5,702 bases of DNA, taken from positions 1-5,702 of the forward strand of contig CAKZZK010000136.1 of assembly GCA_937885235.1 (NCBI GenBank), given 5' to 3'. Below, piece after piece: positions 5,590 through 5,702 of this stretch. The notes under the pieces are model-generated. The model worked only from the letters and a program-made list of their open reading frames with translations. It searched no databases and was not told the DNA's origin. This stretch comes from an uncultured Treponema sp. GTDB lineage: Bacteria > Spirochaetota > Spirochaetia > Treponematales > Treponemataceae. The translations under genes were made by a program, and so were the position numbers. How positions within the stretch are numbered: the first letter of the stretch is position 1; every line of letters starts with the position of its first letter.

Positions 5590-5645
5590 CAGCTTACCCC
5601 GCAGGAAAGCAGGAAGCAGATTGCCACGCTGCACAATACGTACAT
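5589..5645 (-). CDS. 18-codon hydrophobic mini-ORF (possible leader peptide)
   Basis: A short frame coding for MYVLCSVAICFLLSCGVS. ATG at 5645 is preceded by a perfect AGGAGG (5650-5655) at four bases, the same arrangement as the scaffold gene. Its TGA overlaps the ATG of the DUF261-like gene (TGATG), while that gene's own ribosome-binding site is weak, so the mini-ORF may feed ribosomes to it. The peptide is almost entirely hydrophobic with three cysteines; LLSC resembles a lipobox, but there is no basic N-region, so a lipoprotein is doubtful. It could be a regulatory leader, a real micropeptide, or chance. Confidence 0.45.
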   Translation of the reverse strand: MYVLCSVAICFLLSCGVS

Positions 5646-5649
5646 AATT

Positions 5650-5655
5650 CCTCCT
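5650..5655 (-). promoter_or_regulatory. AGGAGG ribosome-binding site of the leading cistron
   Basis: A full AGGAGG sits four bases before ATG at 5645. It is too far (15 bases) from the GTG at 5634 to serve it well, and therefore points to the mini-ORF as the first translated frame of the unit. Confidence 0.65.
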
Positions 5656-5702
5656 CGTATATTAATGTTATTGAATTATCTTATTCGATTTGGGATAGTA
5701 TA
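5656..5702 (-). other. AT-rich region upstream of the cassette
   Basis: The 47 bases up to the window end are clearly richer in A and T than the rest of the window and contain no gene. On the minus strand a GATAAT (5675-5680) could be a -10 element, but the matching -35 would fall at the very edge (about 5698-5703) and what is visible is a poor match. A promoter for the cassette is plausible but not shown. Confidence 0.3.

Noticed and set aside
5675..5702. Sigma-70-type promoter on the minus strand
   Set aside because: GATAAT at 5675-5680 is acceptable as a -10, but the -35 would fall at or beyond the window edge and the visible bases match poorly.
1..5702. CRISPR array, insertion sequence or integrase attachment site
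   Set aside because: There are no regularly spaced repeats outside the tail protein's coding repeats, no transposase or integrase frame and no terminal inverted repeats.

Overview
The window looks like a piece of a siphovirus-type tailed phage or prophage, most likely from a Clostridia-type Firmicutes host. This rests on recognisable protein families and gene order, on Shine-Dalgarno sites of the AGGAGG type before nearly every gene, and on very tight gene packing. Every convincing gene lies on the minus strand, so transcription runs from the right end (5702) towards the left end (1).

In transcription order there are two blocks. The first (5645 to 4612) is an accessory cassette: an 18-codon hydrophobic mini-ORF, a DUF261-like protein, a small helical protein resembling the crAss001_48-related family but carrying an in-frame TGA at codon 4, and a holin-like membrane protein. 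A 192-base gap without a convincing gene follows (4611 to 4420); it holds several inverted repeats that would fold in the minus-strand RNA. The second block (4419 to the left edge) is a compact head-neck-tail module: GP20-type scaffold, HK97-fold major capsid protein, a 43-residue lysine/aspartate-rich protein, head-tail adaptor, three small neck proteins matching the minor capsid 1, 2 and 3 families, and a tail tube protein with at least three C-terminal Ig-like repeats. The order matches Listeria phage A118-like head-neck modules. Scaffold and capsid protein build the procapsid, the adaptor and minor capsid proteins form the neck and tail terminator, and the tube protein forms the tail shaft.

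The left edge is artificial. Positions 1-29 match the 3' part of the Illumina TruSeq read-2 adapter exactly, so genuine phage sequence begins at about position 30, inside the third Ig-like repeat of the tail gene. The terminase, portal and MuF-type genes normally found just before the scaffold are absent here; the accessory cassette occupies that place.

I found no clear evidence of a wholly new system. The most interesting items are the in-frame TGA, the structured gap before the scaffold gene, the coupled mini-ORF, the DUF261-like/holin-like cassette next to the head genes, and the repeat-rich tail decoration domains.
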